Part shown: piece by piece, positions 43,725 through 53,518 of the stretch | Position numbering within the stretch: position 1 is the stretch's first letter | Layout of the letters: each line of letters starts with the position of its first letter | Assembly (NCBI RefSeq): GCF_011189575.1 | Contig: NZ_PUJW01000001.1 | Location: 372,001-436,000, forward strand | DNA: 64,000 bases | Direction: 5' to 3' | From: Photorhabdus cinerea | GTDB lineage: Bacteria; Pseudomonadota; Gammaproteobacteria; Enterobacterales; Enterobacteriaceae | Position numbers and translations under genes: made by a program | Notes under the pieces: generated by a model | What the model was told of the DNA's origin: nothing | Seen by the model: only the letters and a program-made list of their open reading frames with translations | Database searches by the model: none

Positions 43725-46601
43725 ATGACTCAGACATTAAGCCAACTTGAAAACCGGGGCGAGTTTATCCGCCGTCATATTGGCTCTTCAGCCGAACAGC
43801 AAAAAGAGATGCTGGCGATAGTAGGGGCAAGTTCTCTCAGTGAGTTAACCCAGAAAATTGTTCCCCGTGATATTGCGTTACCAGAGCCACCCGATGTAGG
43901 CGGTGGTGCAACTGAACAACAAGCATTGGCTGAACTGAAAGCCATTGCTAGCCAAAATAAGCGTTACCAATCCTATATTGGTATGGGATATGTGCCTTCT
44001 GTGCTCCCTCCGGTTATTTTACGCAATTTATTAGAAAATCCTGGCTGGTATACCGCTTATACACCTTATCAACCGGAAGTTTCTCAAGGACGCCTTGAAT
44101 CATTGCTGAACTTCCAACAAGTGACTATCGACCTGACGGGGTTAGATCTTGCTTCTGCTTCTCTGTTGGATGAAGCAACCGCTGCGGCTGAAGCAATGGC
44201 AATGGCAAAACGTGCCAGCAAACTGAAAAATGCAGACCGTTTCTTTGTTGCTGATGATATACATCCTCAAACGCTGGATGTTGTTCGTACCCGCGCCAAA
44301 ACGTTTGGTTTTGATGTGGTTGTAGATAAAGCAGAAAAAGTTCTGGAGCTGGAAGGTGTATTTGGTGTGTTGCTGCAACAGGTTGGTACAAAAGGTGAAA
44401 TTCATGATTACACTGACCTGATCGCACAACTGAAACAGCGTAAAATCATTATCAGCGTTGCTGCTGATTTGATGGCTCTGGTGCTTCTGACCGCTCCGGG
44501 CAAACAGGGGGCAGATGTGGTGTTTGGTTCTGCTCAGCGCTTTGGTGTACCTATGGGTTATGGCGGCCCCCATGCGGCATTTTTTGCTTGTCGTGATGAG
44601 TTCAAACGTTCTATGCCGGGACGTATTATCGGCGTTTCCCGTGATGCGGCAGGTAATACCGCTCTGCGCATGGCAATGCAGACCCGTGAGCAGCATATTC
44701 GTCGTGAGAAAGCGAATTCCAATATCTGTACTTCTCAAGTCCTGCTGGCAAATATTGCGGGTATGTATGCGGTATATCATGGTGCCAAAGGACTGAAACG
44801 CATTGCCGGCCGCATTCATCGTCTTACTGACATTCTCGCCGCTGGGTTACAGAAAGCGGGATTGAATCTGCGCTACAAAACTTGGTTTGATACGCTGACC
44901 GTTGAAGTTGCCGATAAAGCCACAGTGTTGGCACGGGCAGACAAGGCAGAAATCAACTTGCGTACCGACATTCACGGTGCAGTGGGTGTTACATTGAATG
45001 AAACTACCACCCGTGATGATTTGGTCAAATTATTCTCTGTGCTGACGGGTACAGAGGAGCGGCTGGATGTTGAGGCATTGGATGAGAATGTAATAGCGGA
45101 AAGCCACTCTATCCCTGCATCTATGCTGCGCAACGATGAAATTCTCCAGCATCCGAATTTCAACCGTTATCACAGCGAAACAGATATGATGCGTTATATG
45201 CATCGTCTTGAGCGCAAAGATTTGGCGCTGAATCAGGCAATGATCCCACTGGGTTCTTGTACCATGAAACTCAATGCTGCGGCAGAAATGTTACCTATCT
45301 CTTGGCCTGAATTTAATGGACTGCATCCATTCTGCCCGCCAGAACAGGCGCAGGGTTATCAGCAGATGATAAGCCAGTTATCTCATTGGTTGGTGCAACT
45401 GACAGGTTATGATGCGGTTTGTATGCAACCCAACTCTGGTGCGCAGGGGGAATATGCTGGGTTGCTGGCCATTCGCCATTATCACGAAAGTCGTGGAGAA
45501 GGGCATCGTCATATCTGTTTAATTCCAAGTTCTGCTCATGGTACTAACCCAGCTTCTGCTCATATGGCAGGTATGACAGTTATTGTGGTTGGTTGTGATA
45601 AAGAAGGTAACATTGATCTGGCGGACCTGCGTGAAAAAGCGGAAAAATCAGGTGATGAACTTTCTTGTATCATGGTGACTTATCCATCAACCCATGGCGT
45701 ATATGAAGAAACTATCCGTCAGGTATGTGAAATCATCCATCAGTATGGTGGTCAGGTTTACCTTGATGGTGCGAATATGAACGCACAGGTTGGTATCACC
45801 TCCCCAGGCTTTATTGGCGCTGATGTTTCGCATCTTAACCTTCATAAAACATTCTGTATTCCACATGGCGGTGGTGGTCCAGGCATGGGGCCGATTGGTG
45901 TAAAAGCCCATTTGGCACCGTTCTTACCGGGGCACTCGGTGGTTCAAATGGATAGTATTACTGAACAGGGAGCTGTCTCGGCGGCTCCATTTGGTAGTGC
46001 TTCCATTCTGCCTATTAGCTGGATGTATATTCGTATGATGGGTTCACAAGGGCTGAAACAGGCAAGTCAGACGGCGATTTTGAATGCTAACTATATTGCT
46101 ACCCGCCTGAAGAATGATTATGACGTGTTGTATACCGGCCATAACGGGTATGTGGCCCATGAGTGTATTCTGGATATTCGGCCACTGAAAGAAGAGTTTG
46201 GTATCAGTGAAATGGATATTGCCAAACGTTTGATTGATTATGGTTTCCATGCACCAACCATGTCATTCCCGGTTGCTGGCACGCTGATGGTGGAACCCAC
46301 GGAATCAGAAAGCAAAGTAGAAATTGATCGCTTTGTGGATGCTATGTTGGCAATTCGTGCTGAAATTAGCAAAGTAGCGAAAGGTGAATGGTCATTGGAA
46401 GATAATCCATTGGTCAATGCGCCTCACGTACAAACTGAGCTGGTTTCTGACTGGAGCCATAGTTACAGCCGTGAAATTGCCGTATTCCCAACCGCAGAAA
46501 CCAAAGCCAATAAATATTGGCCTGCCGTTAAACGTCTGGATGATGTTTACGGTGATCGTAATCTGCACTGCTCCTGTGCACCTGTCAGCGATTATCAATA
46601 A
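43725..46601 (+). CDS. gcvP: Glycine dehydrogenase (decarboxylating) P protein GcvP
   Basis: GcvP is the PLP-dependent decarboxylase that begins glycine cleavage and loads the H protein. The 958-residue protein has the usual fused length (two homologous halves). Visible landmarks are YIGMGY near residue 85, YTPYQPEVSQGRLESLLNFQ, the Gly-rich NSGAQGEYAGLLAIR, SAHGTNPASA, and the PLP lysine in LNLHKTFCIPHGGGGPGMGPIGV (about residue 708). It closes gcvTHP, with a terminator after it. The sequence beyond this gene is accessory. Confidence 0.98.
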   Translation: MTQTLSQLENRGEFIRRHIGSSAEQQKEMLAIVGASSLSELTQKIVPRDIALPEPPDVGGGATEQQALAELKAIASQNKRYQSYIGMGYVPSVLPPVILRNLLENPGWYTAYTPYQPEVSQGRLESLLNFQQVTIDLTGLDLASASLLDEATAAAEAMAMAKRASKLKNADRFFVADDIHPQTLDVVRTRAKTFGFDVVVDKAEKVLELEGVFGVLLQQVGTKGEIHDYTDLIAQLKQRKIIISVAADLMALVLLTAPGKQGADVVFGSAQRFGVPMGYGGPHAAFFACRDEFKRSMPGRIIGVSRDAAGNTALRMAMQTREQHIRREKANSNICTSQVLLANIAGMYAVYHGAKGLKRIAGRIHRLTDILAAGLQKAGLNLRYKTWFDTLTVEVADKATVLARADKAEINLRTDIHGAVGVTLNETTTRDDLVKLFSVLTGTEERLDVEALDENVIAESHSIPASMLRNDEILQHPNFNRYHSETDMMRYMHRLERKDLALNQAMIPLGSCTMKLNAAAEMLPISWPEFNGLHPFCPPEQAQGYQQMISQLSHWLVQLTGYDAVCMQPNSGAQGEYAGLLAIRHYHESRGEGHRHICLIPSSAHGTNPASAHMAGMTVIVVGCDKEGNIDLADLREKAEKSGDELSCIMVTYPSTHGVYEETIRQVCEIIHQYGGQVYLDGANMNAQVGITSPGFIGADVSHLNLHKTFCIPHGGGGPGMGPIGVKAHLAPFLPGHSVVQMDSITEQGAVSAAPFGSASILPISWMYIRMMGSQGLKQASQTAILNANYIATRLKNDYDVLYTGHNGYVAHECILDIRPLKEEFGISEMDIAKRLIDYGFHAPTMSFPVAGTLMVEPTESESKVEIDRFVDAMLAIRAEISKVAKGEWSLEDNPLVNAPHVQTELVSDWSHSYSREIAVFPTAETKANKYWPAVKRLDDVYGDRNLHCSCAPVSDYQ

Positions 46602-46617
46602 TTGCCAGCATAATAAT

Positions 46618-46654
46618 CAACACCGGTATAATTATCGGTGTTGTTATTTTTTGT
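46618..46654 (+). terminator. Rho-independent terminator after gcvP
   Basis: The perfect stem CAACACCG / CGGTGTTG with a 10-nt AT loop is followed by TTATTTTTTG. It marks the end of the conserved gcv operon. Confidence 0.85.
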
Positions 46655-46783
46655 CATCTTTAAACCACATCCTGATATTCACGAATTCTTAGAAACTCGC
46701 ATGAATTAAACTTTTCTATGCATGTCTCTTTTGTTGAAAAAAGAAGTGCGGCTATAGTACCGGTGGCCTTTCTCAGTCACTAT

Positions 46784-46978
46784 TTAATATCTCCATCCAA
46801 TATCAAGGTTGCGTGCGACATCTACAACATCTACGCTTTTGGTGGTATTTAATGATGTGTTCCACCGTCCAGCCTGAATGTCGGAGAAAAATGGTACCAT
46901 GTGATTTGATGTTTTTTTATTGGTTATACCTTCTTTGACTGCCGTTAGATTAACGGGCTTCTGAGGTGTCCGGGATTC
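46784..46978 (-). pseudogene. Unrecognised ORF fragment
   Basis: A 64-codon open frame on the minus strand reads KPVNLTAVKEGITNKK, TSNHMVPFFSDIQAGRWN and SLNTTKSVDVVDVARNLDIG, ending in WRY. It looks protein-like, but its only ATG is at codon 27 with no good ribosome site, and an in-frame stop lies directly before the first codon. VPFFSDIQAG is vaguely like the UmuD N-terminus, but the resemblance stops there. It is probably the tail of a decayed gene. Confidence 0.3.
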
Positions 46979-47094
46979 TTATACCACTACACTCATCGCC
47001 CAAATGCATAGTCACATAGTATGATGAATTGATAGGGAAAGTTTGTACAAAAATCATTAAAAATTTTATAAAAATACTTTTTGATTGTTGACAC

Positions 47095-47139
47095 ACAAAA
47101 AAGTTTTAAACCCACAAATTCATCTATGAGTTTAAAACT
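47095..47139 (-). terminator. Terminator of the triple-methyltransferase operon
   Basis: On the minus strand AGTTTTAAAC and GTTTAAAACT form a perfect 10-bp stem with an 18-nt loop, followed by TTTTTGTGTG. It lies 67 bp past the stop of the methylase-Mrr gene. Confidence 0.7.
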
Positions 47140-47205
47140 AATATATCATAATTAACTCATTTCTTTCTCATTATAATAATGAATATTCAACATAATCTTT
47201 AGAAT

Positions 47206-49554
47206 CTAATTATTATTAAAAAGATTATGTTTATAAACTAGGGATTCTAATTTAGTTCTCTCAATTAATTCAACATTAGTCAATCTAGCCTCATCATATC
47301 CATCAGGTGTATAATCAGTCGTTGTAATACAAATCATTTTTGATGCGCCTCTAGTAACACCAAAACTATGAAGACGTTGTATCGGTGTCGAACCAATTTT
47401 ACTTTTCGTATATCTTTTGCACTGAACTATGACCAAATTACCTTCTTCATCATTACAACGAATGTCAACACCACGATCTCCTGATCGTCCGGATACTGCA
47501 ACATTTTTATAACCTTCTAACTCAAGCAATTTTGCAACAAAATTTTCAAACTCAATTGGATTGAGTTCAAGTAAATTAACAATATTCTCCGGGATTTTAG
47601 GTACAGGGCGTTTTGTAAAATACTTGCCACCATCTATTGGCTCTGCATAAAGTTCCAATAGGCTTGCAATGTTATCTTCTCCATCACCTAAAATATCTTC
47701 AATGATTGCACGAGTACCATTTTCAACAAACTCAGCAATCTTCAATAAAAATTGATCAAAAGTAAACTTATCACTTTTATTTAATAATTCCTCAATAACA
47801 TATGGGACATACAATGAAACACGTTCAATATATGGCACATTAAATATTTCGTCAGAATATGGTGTAGTTGCTTTTGGTAAATATGTGCCATCATTCCTCT
47901 TTTCACAGACTCTAGAGAAAATGCGCTCAATAACATAGCGGTTTTTTGGTAAATGTAACTCTACCACCCCTTCTTTTCTTAAAGACTCAAATATTTCATT
48001 CCACCACTCATGTTTAGTAAATGAACGAACTAAACGATCCTGCAATATAACTGCCACTCTAAATCCTAACTCATCTAAATCTAGATCATTAATATAATAT
48101 CGCATTTCATCGGGAGATAGCCGTAAAAAAGTCAAAATTAAGTCGCTACTGAAAGCATAATGCGCACTTTGTTGTATTCTCATTGATGGGTCGTTATTTG
48201 ACAAATCAATTGTCAATAAAGGCTCAAAACCGTTTTTCCTAGCTAACAATTTCAATCGATTAAAATTGCTAATCCATCTAGTTGCAGGTACAGGTCGAAA
48301 ATAGAGCACTAAAAATGATTCCGGTTTTAAAACACGATAGCTTTGTCTGAATAAATCGTCTATATCATTCCACCATCTATCATAATTCTTTTTATGTGGG
48401 CGTTCAGGAGAATCACTAACTATAACTTCATTTGCTAATCTCTCTTCGTCATTTTTTAGATTAAAACCAATCCAAGGATGGTATAATTGTGCTCTTTCAA
48501 AATAAGCATTTCCATCATGCCAAGGAGGATCCGTAATAACGATATTAACGGATTCTTCTGCTTGCTCTTTCATAAATACTCTAAAATCTTTACAACTTAG
48601 ATTAATAGTTCCAGAGAAAGATTCATTATATTTATAAAGTGTATCCCTTCTTTTTTTATACTGTTTTACAAAAAGATTAAAAGGATTATTTTCCCTTAAC
48701 ATAATTTTGGGGCAATGCAAATCTTGACTTTTACTACGATAATCCTTGTATTTTAAAGATGGAATTATCGATAAAAACACATTTTCCAAAAATATTTTAC
48801 TTTTCATTGGAATATTACTTGAAACAAGTACATCCCACATTTTAAAGGAAACAATCCTGCTACGTTTAGGAAATAATGAGCCATATAAAATAAATTCTTT
48901 ACTTAAATTAATCCTTGAGTTTTCAATGAGTTTAATGTTAAAAAATTCATTATTCTCCTCCTCTAACTTATCCAATACTAATTTATCAAAATCGTTAAAA
49001 AATTTAGTTTCGTTCCCACAATTCTTACAACGATAAGCTCCTCTAAATGTTACATTCTGACCATTAGGGCCAAGACGTTCATGATGTGTAATATTTAAAT
49101 ATCTTTCTGGTTCACGATCATAGAAATAAGAGTCAGCAACTATTGAATGCCCACAAGTACAAATAGTTCGATAATAGTAATCAGTAATAGACTGGAGCAA
49201 TGGAATGACTTGTTTAAACGCTGCTTCAAGTTCGTAACGTTCGGGTAAGTCATATGGTGCAGACATTATTCTATATGTATAAGGCTCATACTCGTTCACA
49301 AGCGTATGACGACCTAATAGAACAGATGCATACCCAAAACTCCCAGATCCAACAAAGGGGTCACATACAATAGCATCAACATCTGTGAGTATATTGATAA
49401 CAGTTTTTGCGTGATTAATTGCTTTACGCCCCTGAAATGGAAATATTTGATCTGCATGAGGAGGCTTATGAGGCATATCAGAAAGAGCTAACACGACTTG
49501 ATCAACTAATTCCCTAACTTTTTTTTGTTTTTCTTCGCTTAATAGCCAATACAT
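47206..49554 (-). CDS. DNA methyltransferase with C-terminal Mrr-like restriction endonuclease domain
   Basis: This 782-residue fusion protein has methylase motif I DPFVGSG (about residues 65-71), a Cys4 zinc-ribbon insertion (CTC ... CKNC, about 132-179), motif IV DPPW (342-345), a helical linker, and a C-terminal Mrr-type domain: EFENFVAKLLELEGY, then GDRGVDIRC and VIVQCKRY, giving the E...D...QxK nuclease site (D697, Q711, K713). The start follows the previous stop by one base (TAA-T-ATG) with AAGG upstream; a start 14 codons earlier is possible. It may both modify and cut DNA, or the nuclease may act on particular methylation states. Base composition is AT-rich compared with the core genes. 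Confidence 0.85.
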   Translation of the reverse strand: MYWLLSEEKQKKVRELVDQVVLALSDMPHKPPHADQIFPFQGRKAINHAKTVINILTDVDAIVCDPFVGSGSFGYASVLLGRHTLVNEYEPYTYRIMSAPYDLPERYELEAAFKQVIPLLQSITDYYYRTICTCGHSIVADSYFYDREPERYLNITHHERLGPNGQNVTFRGAYRCKNCGNETKFFNDFDKLVLDKLEEENNEFFNIKLIENSRINLSKEFILYGSLFPKRSRIVSFKMWDVLVSSNIPMKSKIFLENVFLSIIPSLKYKDYRSKSQDLHCPKIMLRENNPFNLFVKQYKKRRDTLYKYNESFSGTINLSCKDFRVFMKEQAEESVNIVITDPPWHDGNAYFERAQLYHPWIGFNLKNDEERLANEVIVSDSPERPHKKNYDRWWNDIDDLFRQSYRVLKPESFLVLYFRPVPATRWISNFNRLKLLARKNGFEPLLTIDLSNNDPSMRIQQSAHYAFSSDLILTFLRLSPDEMRYYINDLDLDELGFRVAVILQDRLVRSFTKHEWWNEIFESLRKEGVVELHLPKNRYVIERIFSRVCEKRNDGTYLPKATTPYSDEIFNVPYIERVSLYVPYVIEELLNKSDKFTFDQFLLKIAEFVENGTRAIIEDILGDGEDNIASLLELYAEPIDGGKYFTKRPVPKIPENIVNLLELNPIEFENFVAKLLELEGYKNVAVSGRSGDRGVDIRCNDEEGNLVIVQCKRYTKSKIGSTPIQRLHSFGVTRGASKMICITTTDYTPDGYDEARLTNVELIERTKLESLVYKHNLFNNN

Positions 49555-49555
49555 A

Positions 49556-51073
49556 TTAGATAATCCTTGATATGTCTTTAATATTCCAACAGTCAAGATC
49601 CATAATATTGCTTTGTAGATACGTTTTCATAAAATTTGAAAATTTATTAAAATAAGAAACATCCTTCGGTAAGGTATCCAATATATCTTGCATCGTTAAT
49701 AATGGTAATTCTATACCATCATTCAGCCTCTTTTTACATACAATAATAAGATCGCCATCAAGTGTTTTACCTGGGCTCGTAACGGTTTTCATCGAGCGTC
49801 TTTGCTTGCAAATTGGAACAACTTCCTCAACTACACATGATGCTGCTTTTATTGCTGACTTAATTGCATTCCAATGATTAAGATTCTTATCAACATAAAA
49901 GAAAATAAAGTAACCACCGTTCTTCAAGCTCTCTAATGTAGATATCAATGTTTCTCTCATTCTGTCTTCATATTGCTCAGAATCAGAACCTCTTCCAACA
50001 GCATTAGTTTTTACAATTTCATGCTCCCACAATGAGCGTGTTGTCTTACCAGATACAATACTCCAAAAAAGTTCAGAATACTCCAAATATGGCGCATGAT
50101 CTGCATAAGGTGGATCCGTAAGAATGAGATCTACAGGTTGCGTAATCATTGAATTAACAACACTTGCTGGCAACTGAAAAATAGACGCATCCTCGGGTTT
50201 ATGTATTTCTTGACTAACCCATTCAAACATATCTAAGAATGCACGTTTTCTTCTATGTAAAGCAACAATAGGATTACGAGAAGTCAATGTTTGTTTTGGC
50301 CGCCAATAAGGCCACTGAGAACTAGCCTTTTTATCACTTAAGCGCAACATTGGTAGCAATGAAGATAAAAAAATCGTCAATAATTCTTTAGTATCTGATG
50401 AAATAGAAGGTTGTTGAATATATCTCAAAGCATAATTGATAAAATCAATGTTACGGCGAGTAAAAAAATGTGACGCATTAACACCAGAATGAACGGCAAT
50501 TCTTGTATTTTCAGTAAATTCTATATTTGAAAAATCTAATGGTTCTGATACTGAAGATGCAGAGGGGGAATAATAATAATGTGCACTATGATACTCTCTA
50601 GGCTTACCTTTCAGGGATCTATTATTTATAGGCTTAATCTTATGAGAGAACAATTTTAGCTCAAACTCTCCATTCGAGTACTGCCCTTTGACCTCATAAG
50701 TTTCACGTTCAACACATTCATTGTTCCCGATATTATAAAGTGCTATTGCATACTCCGCTAGCACATTATACGCAGATAGAAATTCTTCTTTGCGTTCCGT
50801 TTTATTATTTGCAGAACCTAGAATAGCGTTAACAAGTAAACAAGCCAGTGGGTTAAGATCAGAACCTATTATACGACGTCTTCGTTTTAATGCTCCAAAT
50901 ACAGAAGTACCAGAGCCCATGAAAGGATCAAGAATTAAATCCCCCTCATTGCTGAACTGTTCAATAAGTAGCTCAATAACATTTATTGGCTTCCTAGCCC
51001 AATATGGATGAATTAGTCCTGCCGGATAGTCATGTTGAGGTTGAATATCCTCTAAAATATCTGCGAGTTTCAT
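49556..51073 (-). CDS. DNA methyltransferase, N4/N6-type
   Basis: This 505-residue protein has HPYWARKPINVIELLI (about residues 22-37, motif X-like), motif I DPFMGSGTS (49-57) with DLNPLA at the end of the following strand, and motif IV DPPYADHAPYLEY (320-332). The 260 residues between motifs I and IV probably contain the target-recognition region. The layout mirrors the next gene, so the two may be old paralogues that recognise different strands or halves of one site. It overlaps the upstream Dam-like gene by 4 bp (ATGA type) and the downstream gene starts one base after its stop, so translation is coupled. Substrate base and sequence are unknown. Confidence 0.85.
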   Translation of the reverse strand: MKLADILEDIQPQHDYPAGLIHPYWARKPINVIELLIEQFSNEGDLILDPFMGSGTSVFGALKRRRRIIGSDLNPLACLLVNAILGSANNKTERKEEFLSAYNVLAEYAIALYNIGNNECVERETYEVKGQYSNGEFELKLFSHKIKPINNRSLKGKPREYHSAHYYYSPSASSVSEPLDFSNIEFTENTRIAVHSGVNASHFFTRRNIDFINYALRYIQQPSISSDTKELLTIFLSSLLPMLRLSDKKASSQWPYWRPKQTLTSRNPIVALHRRKRAFLDMFEWVSQEIHKPEDASIFQLPASVVNSMITQPVDLILTDPPYADHAPYLEYSELFWSIVSGKTTRSLWEHEIVKTNAVGRGSDSEQYEDRMRETLISTLESLKNGGYFIFFYVDKNLNHWNAIKSAIKAASCVVEEVVPICKQRRSMKTVTSPGKTLDGDLIIVCKKRLNDGIELPLLTMQDILDTLPKDVSYFNKFSNFMKTYLQSNIMDLDCWNIKDISRII

Positions 51074-52335
51074 TTGATATCAAACTTCAATAAATATTCA
51101 GTTACAGATTTATGCCTCGATTGCCCTTGCCCTGTATGTACAAGATTAAATTCATCAATAATTAATGGTATTTTGTATGTTTCAGATAATTCTTTAAAAA
51201 AGGATAAATCAACTATAGAAGAACAGGCATAGCTAATCACCAATTTTGCTCGTTTAGATATTGATTGCTTCAAAAGAACCTCAAATGCACTTTTTGCGGT
51301 TGAACGCTTTCCAAATGGAGAAACCAAGCGCCCCTCACGATATCGTCCAACAGTTGTTTTTCCTAAAACTTTATTAAAAGTTAATTCCGGATAATCATAA
51401 ATAATATACGTATCAAGAACATGATAATAACGAGAATAATGCTCTTTAAAATATGGGGGATCTGCATATATAATCATATCTTTATATTGAGGCAATATTT
51501 TAAGAGCTTGCCTAAAATCCAAATTATATACATCAGCATCTTGAATGAAAGGCTTAGAAGAAATCGAATTTAAGCGCTTTATTGTTTCATTAATTAAACT
51601 TTTTTTTCTCTTTTTTAATAAATTATATGCTGATTTTTCTGATGATGGCTTTAAATATTGAGCTAAGTGAGTTGTGCTTGATACACAATCTGTCATCACT
51701 GAAATAATGCAAGCATCAAGTTGATCTCTAATATTTTCGGATAACTCAAAACTTAATTCTTTTAAAAAATCCAGTTCAGCACACTGCCTAACACCAAAAT
51801 AAGTATTGCGGTAATATGCTAGAAATAATGTCCATGGTTTTTCTTTGCTCAAACGATTAGCTTCAGCTCTAGTACCATCGATAAGTACCGTATTATTGCA
51901 AAAATACTCATACTCTTTCCAGTTAAAATTTTCTTCAAACGCCTTGTTAAAAAAATCATCTTCAACTAGGAAATCTTGCAAATATTCCTCTCTATTCTTA
52001 GAAAACAATTCACTATTAGTAATTTTTTCTAAACGCAAAATTAAAGGCCGCATATTATCTGATGTTTTTTTTAGAAGAGAACGTAGAATGCAAGCTGAAT
52101 ATGGTTGAATGTCATTCGCAATTACTCGATAACCAAGATGAGAAGCTTGATAAGCAACAACCCCTGAACCCGAAAATAGGTCAACAAATGTATTGACTTC
52201 AGGGAAACTTTGTTTAATAGAATCAAAGATATTGTCAACTATTCTCGATTTTCCACCAAGATATTGCATAGTTAACGGCATGTTAGCCTTACTAAAAACT
52301 GGTTTATATTTGTTACTATTATCTTGTTGTGTCAT
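51070..52335 (-). CDS. D12-class (Dam-like) DNA adenine methyltransferase
   Basis: This 421-residue protein is the first gene of the leftward operon. It has motif X MQYLGGKSRIVDNI (about residues 23-36), motif I FVDLFSGSGVVAYQA (50-64), NDIQPYS as the motif II region, and motif IV ADPPYFKEHYSRYYHVLDTY (291-310), the D12 (Dam/DpnM-type) order. The 230-residue section between motifs I and IV is large and Lys-rich and would hold target recognition. N6-adenine methylation is expected from the family; the site cannot be read from sequence. No good ribosome site precedes the ATG. Confidence 0.85.
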   Translation of the reverse strand: MTQQDNSNKYKPVFSKANMPLTMQYLGGKSRIVDNIFDSIKQSFPEVNTFVDLFSGSGVVAYQASHLGYRVIANDIQPYSACILRSLLKKTSDNMRPLILRLEKITNSELFSKNREEYLQDFLVEDDFFNKAFEENFNWKEYEYFCNNTVLIDGTRAEANRLSKEKPWTLFLAYYRNTYFGVRQCAELDFLKELSFELSENIRDQLDACIISVMTDCVSSTTHLAQYLKPSSEKSAYNLLKKRKKSLINETIKRLNSISSKPFIQDADVYNLDFRQALKILPQYKDMIIYADPPYFKEHYSRYYHVLDTYIIYDYPELTFNKVLGKTTVGRYREGRLVSPFGKRSTAKSAFEVLLKQSISKRAKLVISYACSSIVDLSFFKELSETYKIPLIIDEFNLVHTGQGQSRHKSVTEYLLKFDIK

Positions 52336-52904
52336 CTAATTGCCATATTGTACTTATATGATGATGAATCTGAGCGTTAGACGATATGCAACGTCACTTT
52401 AAAGCTGTTGAATTAAAGAGCATCATCTATAGATAAAAACTAAAAAAAACAATACATAGAAAAAGATCCATATTATACACTTTTCATTGATATGCTACAC
52501 CAAAAATTAAGAAAAACTAGCGTAAAACTCTCAGCAATGAACATAGCTATAAGCAAGATCAAATTTCCATCAGCTATACCTTTAGCAATATTGGCTTTGC
52601 AGGTCGTGTCGTAGTCCGATGTTTGACTTAACCAAAATCTAAAGTTTTAACCAGCGGTTGCACCTAGAGCATTATTATCGACAACAGTTCTTGTATGAAA
52701 TCTATTGGCAGCTAAACCAGTGGTTATTAGTTATTTGCGAAATCTATAGCGCCGTTTTTCTAAAACCCATGTACCGGTTCCACATATAGGTCCAGCAAGT
52801 ACTCAGAGTGAGATTCCACTTTGCTCATAATTCAACCAAAGATAAGTTCACTGCGAAATTCTCCTGACCACGCTGCTCTCCGGCGTTTTGATGCCTGATT
52901 TTTT
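52336..52904 (-). promoter_or_regulatory. Upstream region of the methyltransferase operon
   Basis: This 569-bp AT-rich gap has no gene. On the minus strand a perfect TATAAT lies at 52477-52472, about 137 bp before the first methylase gene, but the matching -35 is weak. The part nearer the ISAs1 relic shows nothing assignable. Confidence 0.35.
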
Positions 52905-53518
52905 TTAGTCTTTGAGCATGTTTAATGCAATCCGGTTAAATAACGCCATATGAGCCGTCCCATCTGGGTCTTTCAGGGATAATTCATCTTCCCGAAAGGT
53001 GACATCTAGTGTCCAGTGCAGTTCATTTTCGATCCCCCAGTGCTGCCTAATTGCTTTTGCTGCTGCTTCAGTATCCAACGGTAATGGACTCATATACTCG
53101 CGTGAATCACAATAGGTTTCTCCTTTTACTCTTCTTTCGAAGGCCACTTCTATCAAACTGTGTATCGATGGCCAGCGGCGTTGAAATGTCTCAGGGAGCT
53201 CGGAGCTGATTTGCATCACAGTACGTTGTTCTGTACGACTGTGTCCCTGATTTTTCTCGGTAACCCAATGAGTTCATCACTATCAATGGCCTTGATAATA
53301 TTCGTAATACAGTGTCGGCGGGGAATGCCGTGAGTAAAAGCGGCATGCTGTTTAAGCCACTTTAATTGTCACTCGCCAAATTTCTGAATGGATTTCCAGC
53401 CAGAAGCACCACTTAGAACAGCTGCAAAGACCAGAAAAATCACATCCATTAATTCATGTTTTTTATTGATGCCATCGCACGGGTCAGGGATATCATTGAT
53501 ATAATTAAAAATGGTCAT
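52905..53518 (-). pseudogene. ISAs1-family transposase relic
   Basis: The N-terminal piece starts MTIFNYINDIPDPCDGINKKHELMDVIFLVFAAVLSGASGW, has an in-frame stop after IQKFGE, and continues to LIGLPRKIR. It then jumps out of frame to GHSRTEQRTVMQIS and the C-terminal piece HWGIENELHWTLDVTFREDE. The central part with most of the DDE catalytic core (about 110 residues) is deleted. The element is dead. No terminal repeats were identified. Confidence 0.88.

Larger units (their letters stand above)
46602..47205. other. Intergenic region between gcvP and the methyltransferase operon
   Basis: This 604-bp junction between core and accessory DNA holds the gcvP terminator, an ORF relic (46784-46978) and the methyltransferase-operon terminator. 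No other feature could be supported. No tRNA or clear direct repeat marking an integration site was seen. Confidence 0.5.

Noticed and set aside
44142..44819. 225-codon open frame antisense to gcvP
   Set aside because: Shadow of gcvP; no similarity or regulatory signals.
46784..46978. UmuD-like protein
   Set aside because: Only VPFFSDIQAG resembles UmuD; the catalytic Ser/Lys region is absent and the rest does not align.
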